Shown here: positions 37,180 to 46,028 of the stretch, in pieces
How positions within the stretch are numbered: the first letter of the stretch is position 1
Layout: each line of letters starts with the position of its first letter
Source: Paenibacillus monticola
GTDB taxonomy: Bacteria > Bacillota > Bacilli > Paenibacillales > Paenibacillaceae
DNA: 64,000 bases
Direction: 5' to 3'
Assembly (NCBI RefSeq): GCF_009664975.1
Contig: NZ_WJXB01000003.1
Coordinates: forward strand, 310,001-374,000
Translations under genes and position numbers: made by a program
Notes under the pieces: generated by a model
Database searches by the model: none
Seen by the model: the letters and a program-made list of their open reading frames with translations, nothing else
What the model was told of the DNA's origin: nothing

Positions 37180-38019
37180 TTACCCTTTCACACCGCCAAG
37201 TGCGATGCCTTCGATAACGCTTTTTTGACCGATGATGAAAATAATGATTAATGGGAGTATAGCAGATACAGCTGCCGCCATAATTAAGGAATAGAATTCT
37301 CCACTCATTGAAGTAAATTTCTGGATCGCAATCGGCAAGGTCAGCAGGTTATCACTTCTTATGAAGATAAGCGGATTCTGATAATCATTCCAGGTCCAGA
37401 TAAATCTCAGGATAGCATAAGTAGCTACAGCTGGCTTAACGAGCGGCATGGCGATAGACCAGAAAATACGGGCATGACCTGCTCCATCGATTTTGGCGGA
37501 TTCAATAAATTCCTGATGCAGTCCCATGAAAAATTGGCGCAGCATGAATGTGCCCAATACGCTAAAGCTGCCGAGCATAATCAAGCCCAGATGGCTGTCG
37601 AACAGCCCAATATTACGATACAGAATAAATTGGGGAATCAGGATAGCCTGTCCTGGAATCATGTACGTCACAAGTACGATCATAAACAGGAAGTTGCTGG
37701 CAGCGAATTTGATTTTGGAGAACCCATAGGCGGCCATTGCGGATATGAGACACGATACCACCGTAGTAATCACTGCCACTTTAATTGAATTCCAGTAATA
37801 CAAAGGAAATGGATAATCCCCAAACCAGACTTCTTTATAGTTCTCTATAGCATTCCAGTGCTTGGGAATCCACTGAATCGGATAGGTGAAGACATCCGTC
37901 TCTACTTTGAACGAGGTAATAAGCATCCATATGAATGGCAGCAGAAACAGAACACTTCCTGCGAACATAAGAATTGTAACGACAAGCTTGCGCCAGTTGA
38001 GGCCTTCGCGCGTTTCCAT
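37180..38019 (-). CDS. Carbohydrate ABC transporter permease, MalG/LplC type
   Basis: 279 aa inner-membrane subunit with six helices. The ATPase-contact EAA loop is ESAKIDGAGHARIFWSIAMPLVKPA (split; EXAxxDGA at about residues 168-192). Start and end are typical for the MalG class, including the ending EGIALGGVKG. It is the second permease gene, 23 bp behind the first, and belongs with the lipoprotein gene downstream. The probable cargo is an oligosaccharide with uronic acid, judging from the enzymes in the same cluster; the sequence itself does not show the substrate. Confidence 0.93.
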   Translation of the reverse strand: METREGLNWRKLVVTILMFAGSVLFLLPFIWMLITSFKVETDVFTYPIQWIPKHWNAIENYKEVWFGDYPFPLYYWNSIKVAVITTVVSCLISAMAAYGFSKIKFAASNFLFMIVLVTYMIPGQAILIPQFILYRNIGLFDSHLGLIMLGSFSVLGTFMLRQFFMGLHQEFIESAKIDGAGHARIFWSIAMPLVKPAVATYAILRFIWTWNDYQNPLIFIRSDNLLTLPIAIQKFTSMSGEFYSLIMAAAVSAILPLIIIFIIGQKSVIEGIALGGVKG

Positions 38020-38042
38020 ATTTTCTCTCCCTCACTCTCTCT

Positions 38043-38984
38043 TTAGTAATTGACCCATTTCTTCTCAGCCAACCACTGGCCAAAGGTAATCAATAGCACG
38101 AAGACAAACAGCACAACTGCGATCGCCGAAGCGTAACCGACCTTGAGATTCACAAAGGCTGTATCATATAAATACCAAACCATCATGGTTGTCGAGCCAA
38201 TTGGCCCCCCTTGCGTCATGACGGCGATAATATCAAATACCTTAAAGGTAGCGATAATTCCCGTTACAAGCAGGAAAAATGAGGTTGGAGACAGCAGCGG
38301 AAAGGTGATCCGTCTAAACTTCGTCCAGGCGTTAGCACCATCAATATCCGCAGCTTCATACAAATCCTTCGGAATGGACTGCAGACCCGCGATGTAGATA
38401 ATCATGTTAAACCCAATCGAGATCCAGATAGAAATCATCATAATCGAGATCAGTGCAAAATGCGGATCAGCAATCCATTTCGGCGGATCGGAGATCCCGA
38501 TGGCCTTCAACATTTCGTTAATGGGCCCATAGGAAGGCTGGAACAGCACCTGCCAAACTACGGCTACCGCTACGGTCATGGATACATAGGGAACGAAGTA
38601 GGCAATTTTGAAATACCCCTTCAGATACACATAACGGTCAATGAGTACCGCCAGCACCATGGATACCAACAAGTAAATCGGTACGGTCAGCAGAAAAATA
38701 AAGTTGTTGCGGATCGAGCGGATAAACATCTCATCCTGAAACAGGTTGATGAAATTCTGCAATCCCACCCAGCGGATACCATCAAAACCTTGAACAAAGT
38801 TCCAGTCAGCAAAGCCGAGCACCAGCGTCGCTATAATTGGGATCAGCACTAGAATGGATACTCCGATCAGCATCGGGCTTACAAACAGAAAGCCTGACAG
38901 CGTTTCACCTCTTTGCAGTGACCACCCTTTGCGTTTACGCGCAGCTGGTGGCTTTTGCGATAATGTCTCAATATTTTGCCCCAT
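38043..38984 (-). CDS. Carbohydrate ABC transporter permease, MalF/LplB type
   Basis: 313 aa, six helices (first at about residues 30-52) after a basic cytoplasmic tail (RKRKGWSLQRGE). The EAA loop YEAADIDGANAWTKFRRITFPLLSPTSFF (split; about residues 215-240) is the ATPase contact. It heads the oligosaccharide cluster and is followed 23 bp later by the MalG-type partner. The first gene is preceded by 140 bp that must contain the main promoter; no clear operator was found there. Confidence 0.93.
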   Translation of the reverse strand: MGQNIETLSQKPPAARKRKGWSLQRGETLSGFLFVSPMLIGVSILVLIPIIATLVLGFADWNFVQGFDGIRWVGLQNFINLFQDEMFIRSIRNNFIFLLTVPIYLLVSMVLAVLIDRYVYLKGYFKIAYFVPYVSMTVAVAVVWQVLFQPSYGPINEMLKAIGISDPPKWIADPHFALISIMMISIWISIGFNMIIYIAGLQSIPKDLYEAADIDGANAWTKFRRITFPLLSPTSFFLLVTGIIATFKVFDIIAVMTQGGPIGSTTMMVWYLYDTAFVNLKVGYASAIAVVLFVFVLLITFGQWLAEKKWVNY

Positions 38985-39040
38985 TGTCTACACCTCAATT
39001 GTTTCGTTTATAAGTCACACTTGAATATGTATTTATTATA

Positions 39041-39073
39041 AAAAAAATACCGTCAGCACTTTGACGGTATTTT
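39041..39073 (-). terminator. Intrinsic terminator after the ferredoxin-like gene
   Basis: AATACCGTCA pairs with TGACGGTATT, followed by TTTTTTT on the minus strand. It separates the ferredoxin gene from the ABC operon. Confidence 0.9.
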
Positions 39074-39125
39074 GATCATATTCACTGTAATTTTTACTTA
39101 TTGCGTTCATGCGAAAGGATGGCTG

Positions 39126-39485
39126 TTACTTTTTCTTCTTGCCTTTAGCACCCCGTTCAGTTGCTGCTATCAGCTTCTCATCATAGGTATATACAACCTG
39201 CTCTTCAAGCCGCTCGCCCTGCAAATGCTTCCGCACCAACGCTTTCGCTGATTTGGGCGTAATTTCTTTATACCACACGCCTTCAGGGTAAGCGATAACT
39301 ACACAGGCATCATCGCATCGCCCATTACAACGGGTCACAGTCGTATGGATAAGACTCTGTGCACCTTGCTTCTCTATTTCATCCTCAATGGCTTCGGCAA
39401 CCTCTTCGCCCTTATTCTTCTTACAGCTGCTTCCATTACAGATCAGCAAATGGCTTACCGTCCCTTGCAGATTCCAGGTCGTCAT
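39126..39485 (-). CDS. Thioredoxin-like [2Fe-2S] ferredoxin domain protein
   Basis: 119 aa from ATG 39485, chosen because GGGGGGATG is spaced correctly before it; an earlier ATG at 39509 has none. Four Cys lie as in thioredoxin-fold [2Fe-2S] ferredoxins: LLICNGSSCKKNKG (about residues 17-22) and TRCNGRCDDACVV (about 54-62). The C-terminus is a short Lys-rich tail (GAKGKKKK). It is cytoplasmic, and redox partner and pathway are unknown. It stands alone between the sugar ABC operon and the germination genes. Confidence 0.82.
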   Translation of the reverse strand: MTTWNLQGTVSHLLICNGSSCKKNKGEEVAEAIEDEIEKQGAQSLIHTTVTRCNGRCDDACVVIAYPEGVWYKEITPKSAKALVRKHLQGERLEEQVVYTYDEKLIAATERGAKGKKKK

Positions 39486-39673
39486 GGAATCATCCCCCCT
39501 CTTGCCCAATAATCCCCCACTACCGGAGTATCATAAACTCTACTAATAAGAGTGCTTAGCGTCAATAGGAGCACCGGTAGATGAAGTGGCGAGGTTATTT
39601 TCAATGACTACGGAATTACTCAAGTGGAAATAATAGCTTTAGCTACGATACTAAACCAAGGAGATCACACCCT

Positions 39674-39901
39674 ATGAAGATTCTGTTTCTTTATTTCCTG
39701 CTCGCCTTTATGGGCTTGTCTATGATTGTCACCATTGATCTGTTGTCAGAACTGAGTCTTTCGATGTCGCTCCACTCCATTTATACCGCCTTTGTCAACA
39801 TAAACATACAGGAATCTATACTCATGGTTTTCTTTATTTCCCTTCCCTTTATTAACGCTATAGCCGATTCCTTCAAGAAACGGAAACAAAGAACTAAATA
39901 A
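39674..39901 (+). CDS. Small two-helix membrane protein beside the ger operon (candidate GerD-type subunit)
   Basis: 75 aa. Two hydrophobic segments, at about residues 2-22 (ILFLYFLLAFMGLSMIVTI) and 48-66 (ILMVFFISLPFINAIADS), and a basic tail KKRKQRTK. The ribosome site AAGGAG lies ten bases before ATG 39674. It runs tail to tail with the last gene of the gerA-type operon, two bases apart. Small two-helix 'D' proteins of about 75 aa are known beside gerA-type operons in Bacillus spores and modulate receptor activity; size, topology and position fit, but sequence homology could not be tested. Otherwise it would be an unknown small membrane protein. Confidence 0.65.
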   Translation: MKILFLYFLLAFMGLSMIVTIDLLSELSLSMSLHSIYTAFVNINIQESILMVFFISLPFINAIADSFKKRKQRTK

Positions 39902-39903
39902 TG

Positions 39904-41001
39904 TCACCTCAAAAGACCCAGACATTTACGTATGTAATGTACAATGAACAGCAGTATAGGAACGGCCGCACACATATACGTCAATATATATTTCATAAAA
40001 ACTTTTCCCTCATCCAAATGTATGGGGTAATTCTCTGCGCTAATAAATGAACTAAACAGAACAACAATCCCAATAGGAACAGCCAATTTCCGGGCATCCT
40101 TCACCTTAAATAAATCCGCAGTCACTGTCATAGCAGCGTAACAGTAAATAGTCATTTTGAAGAAAACGCCGATAATTAAGGTTAATATAACTAGAGCATC
40201 TAGCCGTTGAATAAAATTAGCCAAATTAACTAAAGTTATCGTTGTAAATAATGGAAAAGTAGCTCTGGCGTATATATTCGTTCCTAGTACAGATATTTCG
40301 ATAGCATGTGTGAAACTCAACAGTAGACCACTTAGGATGATTGCTGCAATTCCTGTCCGCTGGGCCACACGAAACTTGTTAATATGAGGTAAAATTGTAG
40401 TAAAGCATACGAGTTCCCCGTAAGGAAAAGTCCAAATGCTGGGATACGCTGAAGTTAATGCATCTCTCCAGTCCTTCGCATGTATTGGAAACAAATTTTC
40501 AAATTCAACGAGTCCGGCAGCAATAACAACAAAGCAGCATATTAAGCCCATACCAAGGATAATTAGCAAATATATTTCTGCTGTTCTGGAAAATACTTCT
40601 AATCCTTTATTAAGCACATAGATCACCGCAGTGATCATCATGGCATTAATTATAAATATGGGTGTTTGGTCATAGGAAGACGCTATTAACAAGTCCCCCG
40701 CTTCCCGTAAGTTTCTGGAGCCATTATACATGAAGATTGGAATATATAATAAGCTCAGTGGCCAACCCAAGAATCGGCCCAAAATTCTCTGAGTATACCC
40801 ACTGATGATCATATTGGGATATTGCTGATATAAATAAGAATAGATAAGATATAAGAGAACGCCTCCAGGCAGGGCGAGCAGTATAGATATCCAGACTGCA
40901 TGTCCACTTTCAAGCCCTATGGGAACCACGAGTGCCGTACCCATTTCAAACAGAATAATCATGGCAAACAATTGATTTGCACTAATGAGTTCTTTTCTCA
41001 T
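39904..41001 (-). CDS. Spore germination receptor subunit B (GerAB/APC-like)
   Basis: 365 aa integral membrane protein with ten helices, of the spore-germination subgroup of the APC amino-acid transporter superfamily. It is the nutrient-binding subunit of GerA-type receptors in the inner spore membrane. Typical parts are ISANQLFAMIILFEMGTALVVPIG at the start, SGYTQRILGRFLGWPLSLLYI and the TFPYGELVCFTTILPHI segment in mid-protein. It is the last gene of the A-C-B operon, 35 bp after the C gene. The germinant cannot be predicted from sequence. Confidence 0.92.
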   Translation of the reverse strand: MRKELISANQLFAMIILFEMGTALVVPIGLESGHAVWISILLALPGGVLLYLIYSYLYQQYPNMIISGYTQRILGRFLGWPLSLLYIPIFMYNGSRNLREAGDLLIASSYDQTPIFIINAMMITAVIYVLNKGLEVFSRTAEIYLLIILGMGLICCFVVIAAGLVEFENLFPIHAKDWRDALTSAYPSIWTFPYGELVCFTTILPHINKFRVAQRTGIAAIILSGLLLSFTHAIEISVLGTNIYARATFPLFTTITLVNLANFIQRLDALVILTLIIGVFFKMTIYCYAAMTVTADLFKVKDARKLAVPIGIVVLFSSFISAENYPIHLDEGKVFMKYILTYMCAAVPILLFIVHYIRKCLGLLR

Positions 41002-41036
41002 TTTGTGGATTCCCCCACCTTTCCAGCAGATTCTTG

Positions 41037-42242
41037 TTATTCTTCATTTTGTTGATACGGCTTTGATCTCATTCCTGTGCTGCGAATGTACGCTTCAACA
41101 TGAACATCCAGTTCCCCTTTAGCAAATAAGGATACCCAATTCTTCTTTACCGTTTTCCATGCCTTAGGATCAGTACGTTTTAATTCATTTCCAAAATTGA
41201 AAATATCACATTCCATGCTCTGGGCAACTTGTAAAGATTTCACAACTTCTCCTTTCGTCTTCAACGCGATCTCTTTTTCCAATTTATAGAGTTCCTTCCT
41301 CTGGCTTATATCAACAAAATCTTTTATCTCATTTATTGAACCCTCCTCTTTGATGTAAATATGAAAGACCGGCACCCCCTCACGAAGATTAACCTTCACT
41401 TTCGTTTTTGAATGATTAATAATGACGGCAATCGAATCTTGTTCTTTCTCGGAATCGATATTAATACTGGTCTGCTCTAACTTATTCTGAACCCACATTG
41501 TTCCTCTGGCCTCTGGACCATCCAGCCAACCCTTTAATTTCCCTTCTTTAAATACAGCCAATCCGCTCAGGGAAATGACCGCTTCCACTTGACTTTGTTC
41601 CAGGTGTGATTTTTTCGATCCTTTATCCAAGTCACCATAAATTTGAACACCGCTGATAACCGGTTCGCCTTCTCCAGTTATGGTGTTAATTAGCTCAAAT
41701 ACACTTATTGCCCTATTTTCTCCCCATAATTTTGCTGTATTCTTATTCTTCTTGACCACAGCCATTGCTGGAATGCTCTCGATAGGTAACAGTATTTTCA
41801 GAACAGAAGCCGCATCAGTCTCTCTGGATACAATAACTACCGAATTTAGCCGAAGTTCGTGAGACCTTTCAAATACGTCAAACAGACCGTTTATTCCGCT
41901 CTTTGCCATAGACTCTCCTATAATCAAAAGCTGCGTGTGAGCAAAAAATAGCTGTCTCGCCGCCTTTCTTGATGTTTTACGCAAGGCCCCAAACAAAGTC
42001 CGATCTGTTGTCGTGTAGACTGTAATCGGTGGCTGCCCTGTACTGGCTCCTACACTCGTAGCAGTTGCCGACGGATTAACAATTTGAAAAGTAACCCGAT
42101 ATTCATCACTATTCGGCGCTTTATCTATTCCTATACCGGTCACTATGGCCATATCATTCAATTCTCTGCTGTTCCAACAACTTGTAAGCAGCAATAGCAT
42201 TACCATATAAATAGGAGGCTGAATTATCCATTTAACTTTCAT
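41037..42242 (-). CDS. Spore germination receptor subunit C, Ger(x)C lipoprotein
   Basis: 401 aa lipoprotein of the Ger(x)C family. Signal helix IYMVMLLLLTSC with lipobox Cys at about residue 22, followed by the typical WNSRELNDMAIVTGIGIDKA. Middle and end match the family pattern (FFAHTQLLIIGESMAKSGI, VIVSRETDAASVLKILLPIE, KKNWVSLFAKGELDVHVEAYIRSTG). It is lipid-anchored on the outer face of the inner spore membrane. Its start overlaps the end of the A gene by 11 bp, so expression is coupled. Part of one GerA-type receptor with the A and B genes. Confidence 0.92.
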   Translation of the reverse strand: MKVKWIIQPPIYMVMLLLLTSCWNSRELNDMAIVTGIGIDKAPNSDEYRVTFQIVNPSATATSVGASTGQPPITVYTTTDRTLFGALRKTSRKAARQLFFAHTQLLIIGESMAKSGINGLFDVFERSHELRLNSVVIVSRETDAASVLKILLPIESIPAMAVVKKNKNTAKLWGENRAISVFELINTITGEGEPVISGVQIYGDLDKGSKKSHLEQSQVEAVISLSGLAVFKEGKLKGWLDGPEARGTMWVQNKLEQTSINIDSEKEQDSIAVIINHSKTKVKVNLREGVPVFHIYIKEEGSINEIKDFVDISQRKELYKLEKEIALKTKGEVVKSLQVAQSMECDIFNFGNELKRTDPKAWKTVKKNWVSLFAKGELDVHVEAYIRSTGMRSKPYQQNEE

Positions 42243-43746
42243 CTGAATCTCCCCGCTTCCCCTTATCTACTGCCATTCGAGTAATATTCTTTTGGTTGAC
42301 CAGACGCGGCCTTTTACTCATGAACTTCAAAGGAACACGTATGATGGAATCTCTATGATTCTCGGCAATAAAAGGACCCAAAGGAGACATATAAGGAAAT
42401 CCAAGGGATCTCAGACTGCACATATGGGCAATTAAAATAAAAAGAAGGATAGATATCCCATAAAGCCCCATAAATGCGGCGACAAACATAATGGTAAAAC
42501 GGAGGATGCGTATCGAAAGAGCCATGTTAAAGGCGGGTGTCGCAAAGCTGGAAATACCCGTTAGCGAAACGACGATTACCATCGCAGGTGAGATAATTCC
42601 TGCTTGTACTGCAGCCTGTCCCAATACCAATCCCCCAATAATAGATACGGTTTGACCAATGGGGGATGGCATACGAATTCCAGCTTCACGTATAATCTCG
42701 AAGGTAACCTCCATCATGAGTGCTTCAATAAATGCAGGGAAAGGAACGCCCTCTCTTTGCGAGGCTAGGTTAATTAACAGTGAGGTGGGGATCATTTCCT
42801 GATGAAAGTTGAGCGCAGCAATAAATACAGCAGGACCAAATAACGAAATTATCAGACACATAAATCTTAATAAGCGAATAAATGTGGAAATATCAAACCG
42901 TTGATAATAATCTTCTACAGCATGAAAAAACATAAAAAATGAAGTAGGAGCAATCAAAACAAAAGGCGTGCCATCCACAAAAATAGCAACCCGTCCCTCC
43001 AGTATATTTCCGGCAACACTATCTGGGCGCTCCGTGTTATATAAGGTTGGAAATGGGGAAAATACATTTTCTTCAATTAATTGTTCGATATAGCCCGATT
43101 CCAAAATGGCATCCACGTCAATGGCCTGCAGTTTTTTTTTCAAAGCCTGAAGCGCTTTATCGTTAACAATGCCATGAATATACATCAGTGAGACGTTTGT
43201 TTGTGTCACATCACCGATTTTCATGGTTTCAATCCATAAGTTCGGGCTCTTTATTTTCCTGCGTACCAGAGAGAGATTTGTCCCTAAGGATTCCGTAAAA
43301 CTTTCTTTAGAACCACGGATCGCTACCTGGGTAGTGGCTTCCGTAACCGATCTAACTTCTCCACCACTTGTGTTTCCTCTTATCGCTTCTCCAATTCCAT
43401 CGATCAGAAGAATCGTATTCCCGGAGAACAAAGCTTCAAATAGCACATCCCAATCTTTGATAATCTTTTCTTCACTTACGTTTCGTGCTTTTTCTTTCAT
43501 AAATGCAAAAATATCTTTCGCTGATATTATTTCTGGATGCTTACCGTCAAAAGAATCAATTGACATCATATGCCCCACAAACTCTTCAACCACGGCTTTT
43601 TCGATAAGACCTTCAACATATATCGCAGCAACTTGGATCTGTGCAGACATCAAGGTGAATTTCCGGATGATAATATCTGGGCTGTTCCCCAGTCTTTCTC
43701 TGAGTTGATCCAGATTATCTGTTAAGCTGCTCGAAATAGACATCAT
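42232..43746 (-). CDS. Spore germination receptor subunit A (GerA/XA family)
   Basis: 504 aa (503 if the adjacent ATG 43743 is used). AGGAGG at 43757-43752 serves these ATG codons, not the GTG at 43752. Soluble N-terminal domain (about 1-280) with GNTILLIDGIGEAIRGNTSGG and AIRGSKESFTESLGTNLSLVRR, then GRVAIFVDGTPFVLIAPTSFFMF and about five helices in the C-terminal half (EREGVPFPAFIEALMMEVTFEIIREAG is split here as in all GerA proteins). In current models GerA A-subunits form the ion channel opened by germinants. It is first of the A-C-B operon. No acidic extension like that of the SpoVAF protein is present. Confidence 0.92.
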   Translation of the reverse strand: MMSISSSLTDNLDQLRERLGNSPDIIIRKFTLMSAQIQVAAIYVEGLIEKAVVEEFVGHMMSIDSFDGKHPEIISAKDIFAFMKEKARNVSEEKIIKDWDVLFEALFSGNTILLIDGIGEAIRGNTSGGEVRSVTEATTQVAIRGSKESFTESLGTNLSLVRRKIKSPNLWIETMKIGDVTQTNVSLMYIHGIVNDKALQALKKKLQAIDVDAILESGYIEQLIEENVFSPFPTLYNTERPDSVAGNILEGRVAIFVDGTPFVLIAPTSFFMFFHAVEDYYQRFDISTFIRLLRFMCLIISLFGPAVFIAALNFHQEMIPTSLLINLASQREGVPFPAFIEALMMEVTFEIIREAGIRMPSPIGQTVSIIGGLVLGQAAVQAGIISPAMVIVVSLTGISSFATPAFNMALSIRILRFTIMFVAAFMGLYGISILLFILIAHMCSLRSLGFPYMSPLGPFIAENHRDSIIRVPLKFMSKRPRLVNQKNITRMAVDKGKRGDSDES

Positions 43747-43793
43747 CCACACCTCCTGACGATACTATTTGCTTACAGCACTTTTTTTATACA

Positions 43794-43824
43794 ACTTATG
43801 GAATCAAGCGGATACTATATATTC
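43794..43824 (-). promoter_or_regulatory. Weak forespore-type promoter candidate for the ger operon
   Basis: On the minus strand GAATA (43824-43820), a 19-nt spacer and CATAAGT (43800-43794). The -35 fits sigma-G well, the -10 lacks two consensus bases and the spacer is one base long. Confidence 0.3.
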
Positions 43825-43837
43825 TTTATATCTGCAC

Positions 43838-43877
43838 AAAAAATCCCGATTAGGCTCATTATGAGCTAACCGGGATA
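43838..43877 (-). terminator. Intrinsic terminator after the ferredoxin-NADP reductase gene
   Basis: ATCCCGGTTAGCTCA pairs with TGAGCCTAATCGGGAT on the minus strand, followed by TTTTTT. It closes the iron-uptake operon. Confidence 0.9.
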
Positions 43878-43907
43878 TACGTTCCTTCTTCTAATGATCA
43901 TCACCTA

Positions 43908-44948
43908 CTAATGATCGTCGACTACGCCTAACGCTTTGTTCTTTTCCTTGAAACGTTCATTGTGAGACGATACATAAGCCACTTTGGGAGCTGACGGGTC
44001 CATGTACAACTTGGCACTATTAAGCGCCAGAACAGCATCCGTGAAAGTTCCGGCAATCAGGCGGACCTTGCTGCTGTGGTCTACAAAGTCACCGGCAGCG
44101 AAGATGCCAGGAAGATTGGTCTCCAACTGGGCGCTGACATTTGCACACCATTCACCCATATCCAGGCCCCATTCCTTCAGCGGCCCGAAATCACTTTTCA
44201 AGCCATGATTCACGATTACAGCATCCACCTCAAGCAGCGCGGTTTCCCCCGTTTCTATATGACTGATCGTTACCTGATCAATAGCTTCACCGTTGCTGCT
44301 CTGCAGATGACTCACAGCGTAAGGCACTCGCACATCAACTGTTGAGGATTTCATCCGAGCGATATTCTTCTCATGGCCTCCGAACTGCTCGCGGCGGTGC
44401 ACGATGGTTACGCTCGCCGCAACAGATTCTAGCTCATTGGCCCAATCCACTGCCGAGTCGCCCCCTCCGGAGATCAGCACCCGTTTACCCCGAAAGGGCT
44501 CTAATTCCTGAACGGTATAATGCAGATTCGTTACCTCATAACGATCTGCACCAGCAATTTCAAGCTTCGCCATCTGCAAAATACCATAACCAATGGCCAG
44601 TATCACCGTTCTTGTCCAATGCTTCTCTCCGGTAGCCGCGGTCAGAATATAGGTCCCATCCTCCTGCCGCGCCTGATCTGTAATCTGCTGCCCCAGGACG
44701 AGAGTTGGATCAAATGTCCGCGCCTGCTCCCCTAGCTGATCAATCAGCTTGCGGCACAGAATCGGAGTCACGCCCCCTACGTCCCAGATCATTTTCTCAG
44801 GATAAATAAGCATTCTTCCGCCAAGCTCTTCCTTCGCTTCAATTAACTTTGTCTTCAAATCTCTCATTCCACTATAAAAAGCAGCATACATACCGGCAGG
44901 TCCCCCGCCAATAATCGTGACATCATATAATTCCAATGGTTTGCTCAC
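43908..44948 (-). CDS. Ferredoxin--NADP(+) reductase, thioredoxin-reductase-like (YumC type)
   Basis: 346 aa flavoprotein that passes electrons between NADPH and ferredoxin or flavodoxin. The start is GTG 44948, since GGAGGAG lies six bases before it; an ATG at 44963 overlaps that site. FAD motif [18 protein letters not shown] (about residues 11-28), NADPH motif [16 protein letters not shown] (about 155), and the C-terminal FAD block [25 protein letters not shown]. The CxxC of true thioredoxin reductases is missing, as expected for this group. It is third in an operon with two iron permeases and a Fur box, so it may supply electrons for iron release from siderophores. That role is inference. 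Confidence 0.9.
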   Translation of the reverse strand: MSKPLELYDVTIIGGGPAGMYAAFYSGMRDLKTKLIEAKEELGGRMLIYPEKMIWDVGGVTPILCRKLIDQLGEQARTFDPTLVLGQQITDQARQEDGTYILTAATGEKHWTRTVILAIGYGILQMAKLEIAGADRYEVTNLHYTVQELEPFRGKRVLISGGGDSAVDWANELESVAASVTIVHRREQFGGHEKNIARMKSSTVDVRVPYAVSHLQSSNGEAIDQVTISHIETGETALLEVDAVIVNHGLKSDFGPLKEWGLDMGEWCANVSAQLETNLPGIFAAGDFVDHSSKVRLIAGTFTDAVLALNSAKLYMDPSAPKVAYVSSHNERFKEKNKALGVVDDH

Positions 44949-44987
44949 TTTGTTCTCCTCCATATCTTTAGTCTAGTAACACACTTC

Positions 44988-46028
44988 TTAAGACTTCGTA
45001 CGTGCCAGTAAATATAAAAAATAGGGAGCTCCAATAACGGCAACAACGATCCCCGTTGGAATCTCTGAAGGCTGTAGAATCCACCGGCCGATAGTATCGG
45101 CCGTAATCACCAGCAGTGCTCCCAGAAGCGCTGATGCTGGCAGCATTAGCTGATGCTTTGGGCCAACCAGACGTCTGGCCAGGTGTGGCCCAATCAGACC
45201 GACAAAACCGATCCCACCACTCACCGCAACACTTGCAGCAGCTAGTCCTACCGCGGCAGCCAGCAGACGGAATTGTTCTTTTGTTACCGCGGCTCCTAGT
45301 CCGGTGGCGGTCTGCTCACCCAGATTAAGTACATTCAACACCCGCGCCTTATAAATTACATAAGGCAGCAGAATAACAATCCAGGGCAGCAGAGAAAGTA
45401 CAAACTTCCAGCTAGTCCCCCAGATACTTCCAGCCAGCCAAGTAGCAACGAACTGGTACTTGTCCGGATCAAGCCGCAGCGTAAGCACGATCATCGCTGC
45501 GCTCATCCCTGCCGCGACGGCAACACCTGTCAGGAGCAGACGAATCGGAGAGATCCCCTGATGCCGTTTGTAAGCGAGAGAATAGATTAGGGCGGCAGTA
45601 CAGGCGGCACCTACGAATGCCACTATCGGCAACAGAAATACTGGTGCTGCTGAGGTCGTTGGATAGAAGGAAATCAGCAGCATGACCATAAGGCCAGCTC
45701 CAGCATTAATGCCGAGAATACCGGGATCTGCAAGTGCATTGCGGAAGACCCCTTGCATTACAGCTCCGGAAACAGCAAGTCCTGCACCGATCAGAATAGA
45801 GATGACAATCCGTGGCAGTCGAAAATCAAACAATATTAGTTCTTGCTTCGCTGTCCCCTTCCCGAACATTGTCTTCAGCAGATCCAGAGGAGTTAAGCGT
45901 ATGTAGCCAGTGTTCACACTGATAATAAAAACAATGATAATTAGAAGCATTAATACGAGCATCACGTGCAGACCCCGTTTGTTTCTGGATGAACCATAGG
46001 AGGTGACAGCTGTCTTCTCCGGCATCAC
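44988..46028 (-). CDS. FecCD-family iron-siderophore ABC permease
   Basis: 346 aa permease with about nine to ten helices. Conserved features: FDFRLPRIVISILIGAGLAVSGAVMQG at about 68-94 (split), the substrate-path region NALADPGILGINAGAGLMV, and SGGIGFVGLIGPHLARRLVG near residue 270, the ATPase-contact loop. It overlaps the first permease gene by 4 bp (ATGA), so the two probably form a heterodimer. No gene for the matching lipoprotein or ATPase is nearby. Confidence 0.93.
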   Translation of the reverse strand: MMPEKTAVTSYGSSRNKRGLHVMLVLMLLIIIVFIISVNTGYIRLTPLDLLKTMFGKGTAKQELILFDFRLPRIVISILIGAGLAVSGAVMQGVFRNALADPGILGINAGAGLMVMLLISFYPTTSAAPVFLLPIVAFVGAACTAALIYSLAYKRHQGISPIRLLLTGVAVAAGMSAAMIVLTLRLDPDKYQFVATWLAGSIWGTSWKFVLSLLPWIVILLPYVIYKARVLNVLNLGEQTATGLGAAVTKEQFRLLAAAVGLAAASVAVSGGIGFVGLIGPHLARRLVGPKHQLMLPASALLGALLVITADTIGRWILQPSEIPTGIVVAVIGAPYFLYLLARTKS

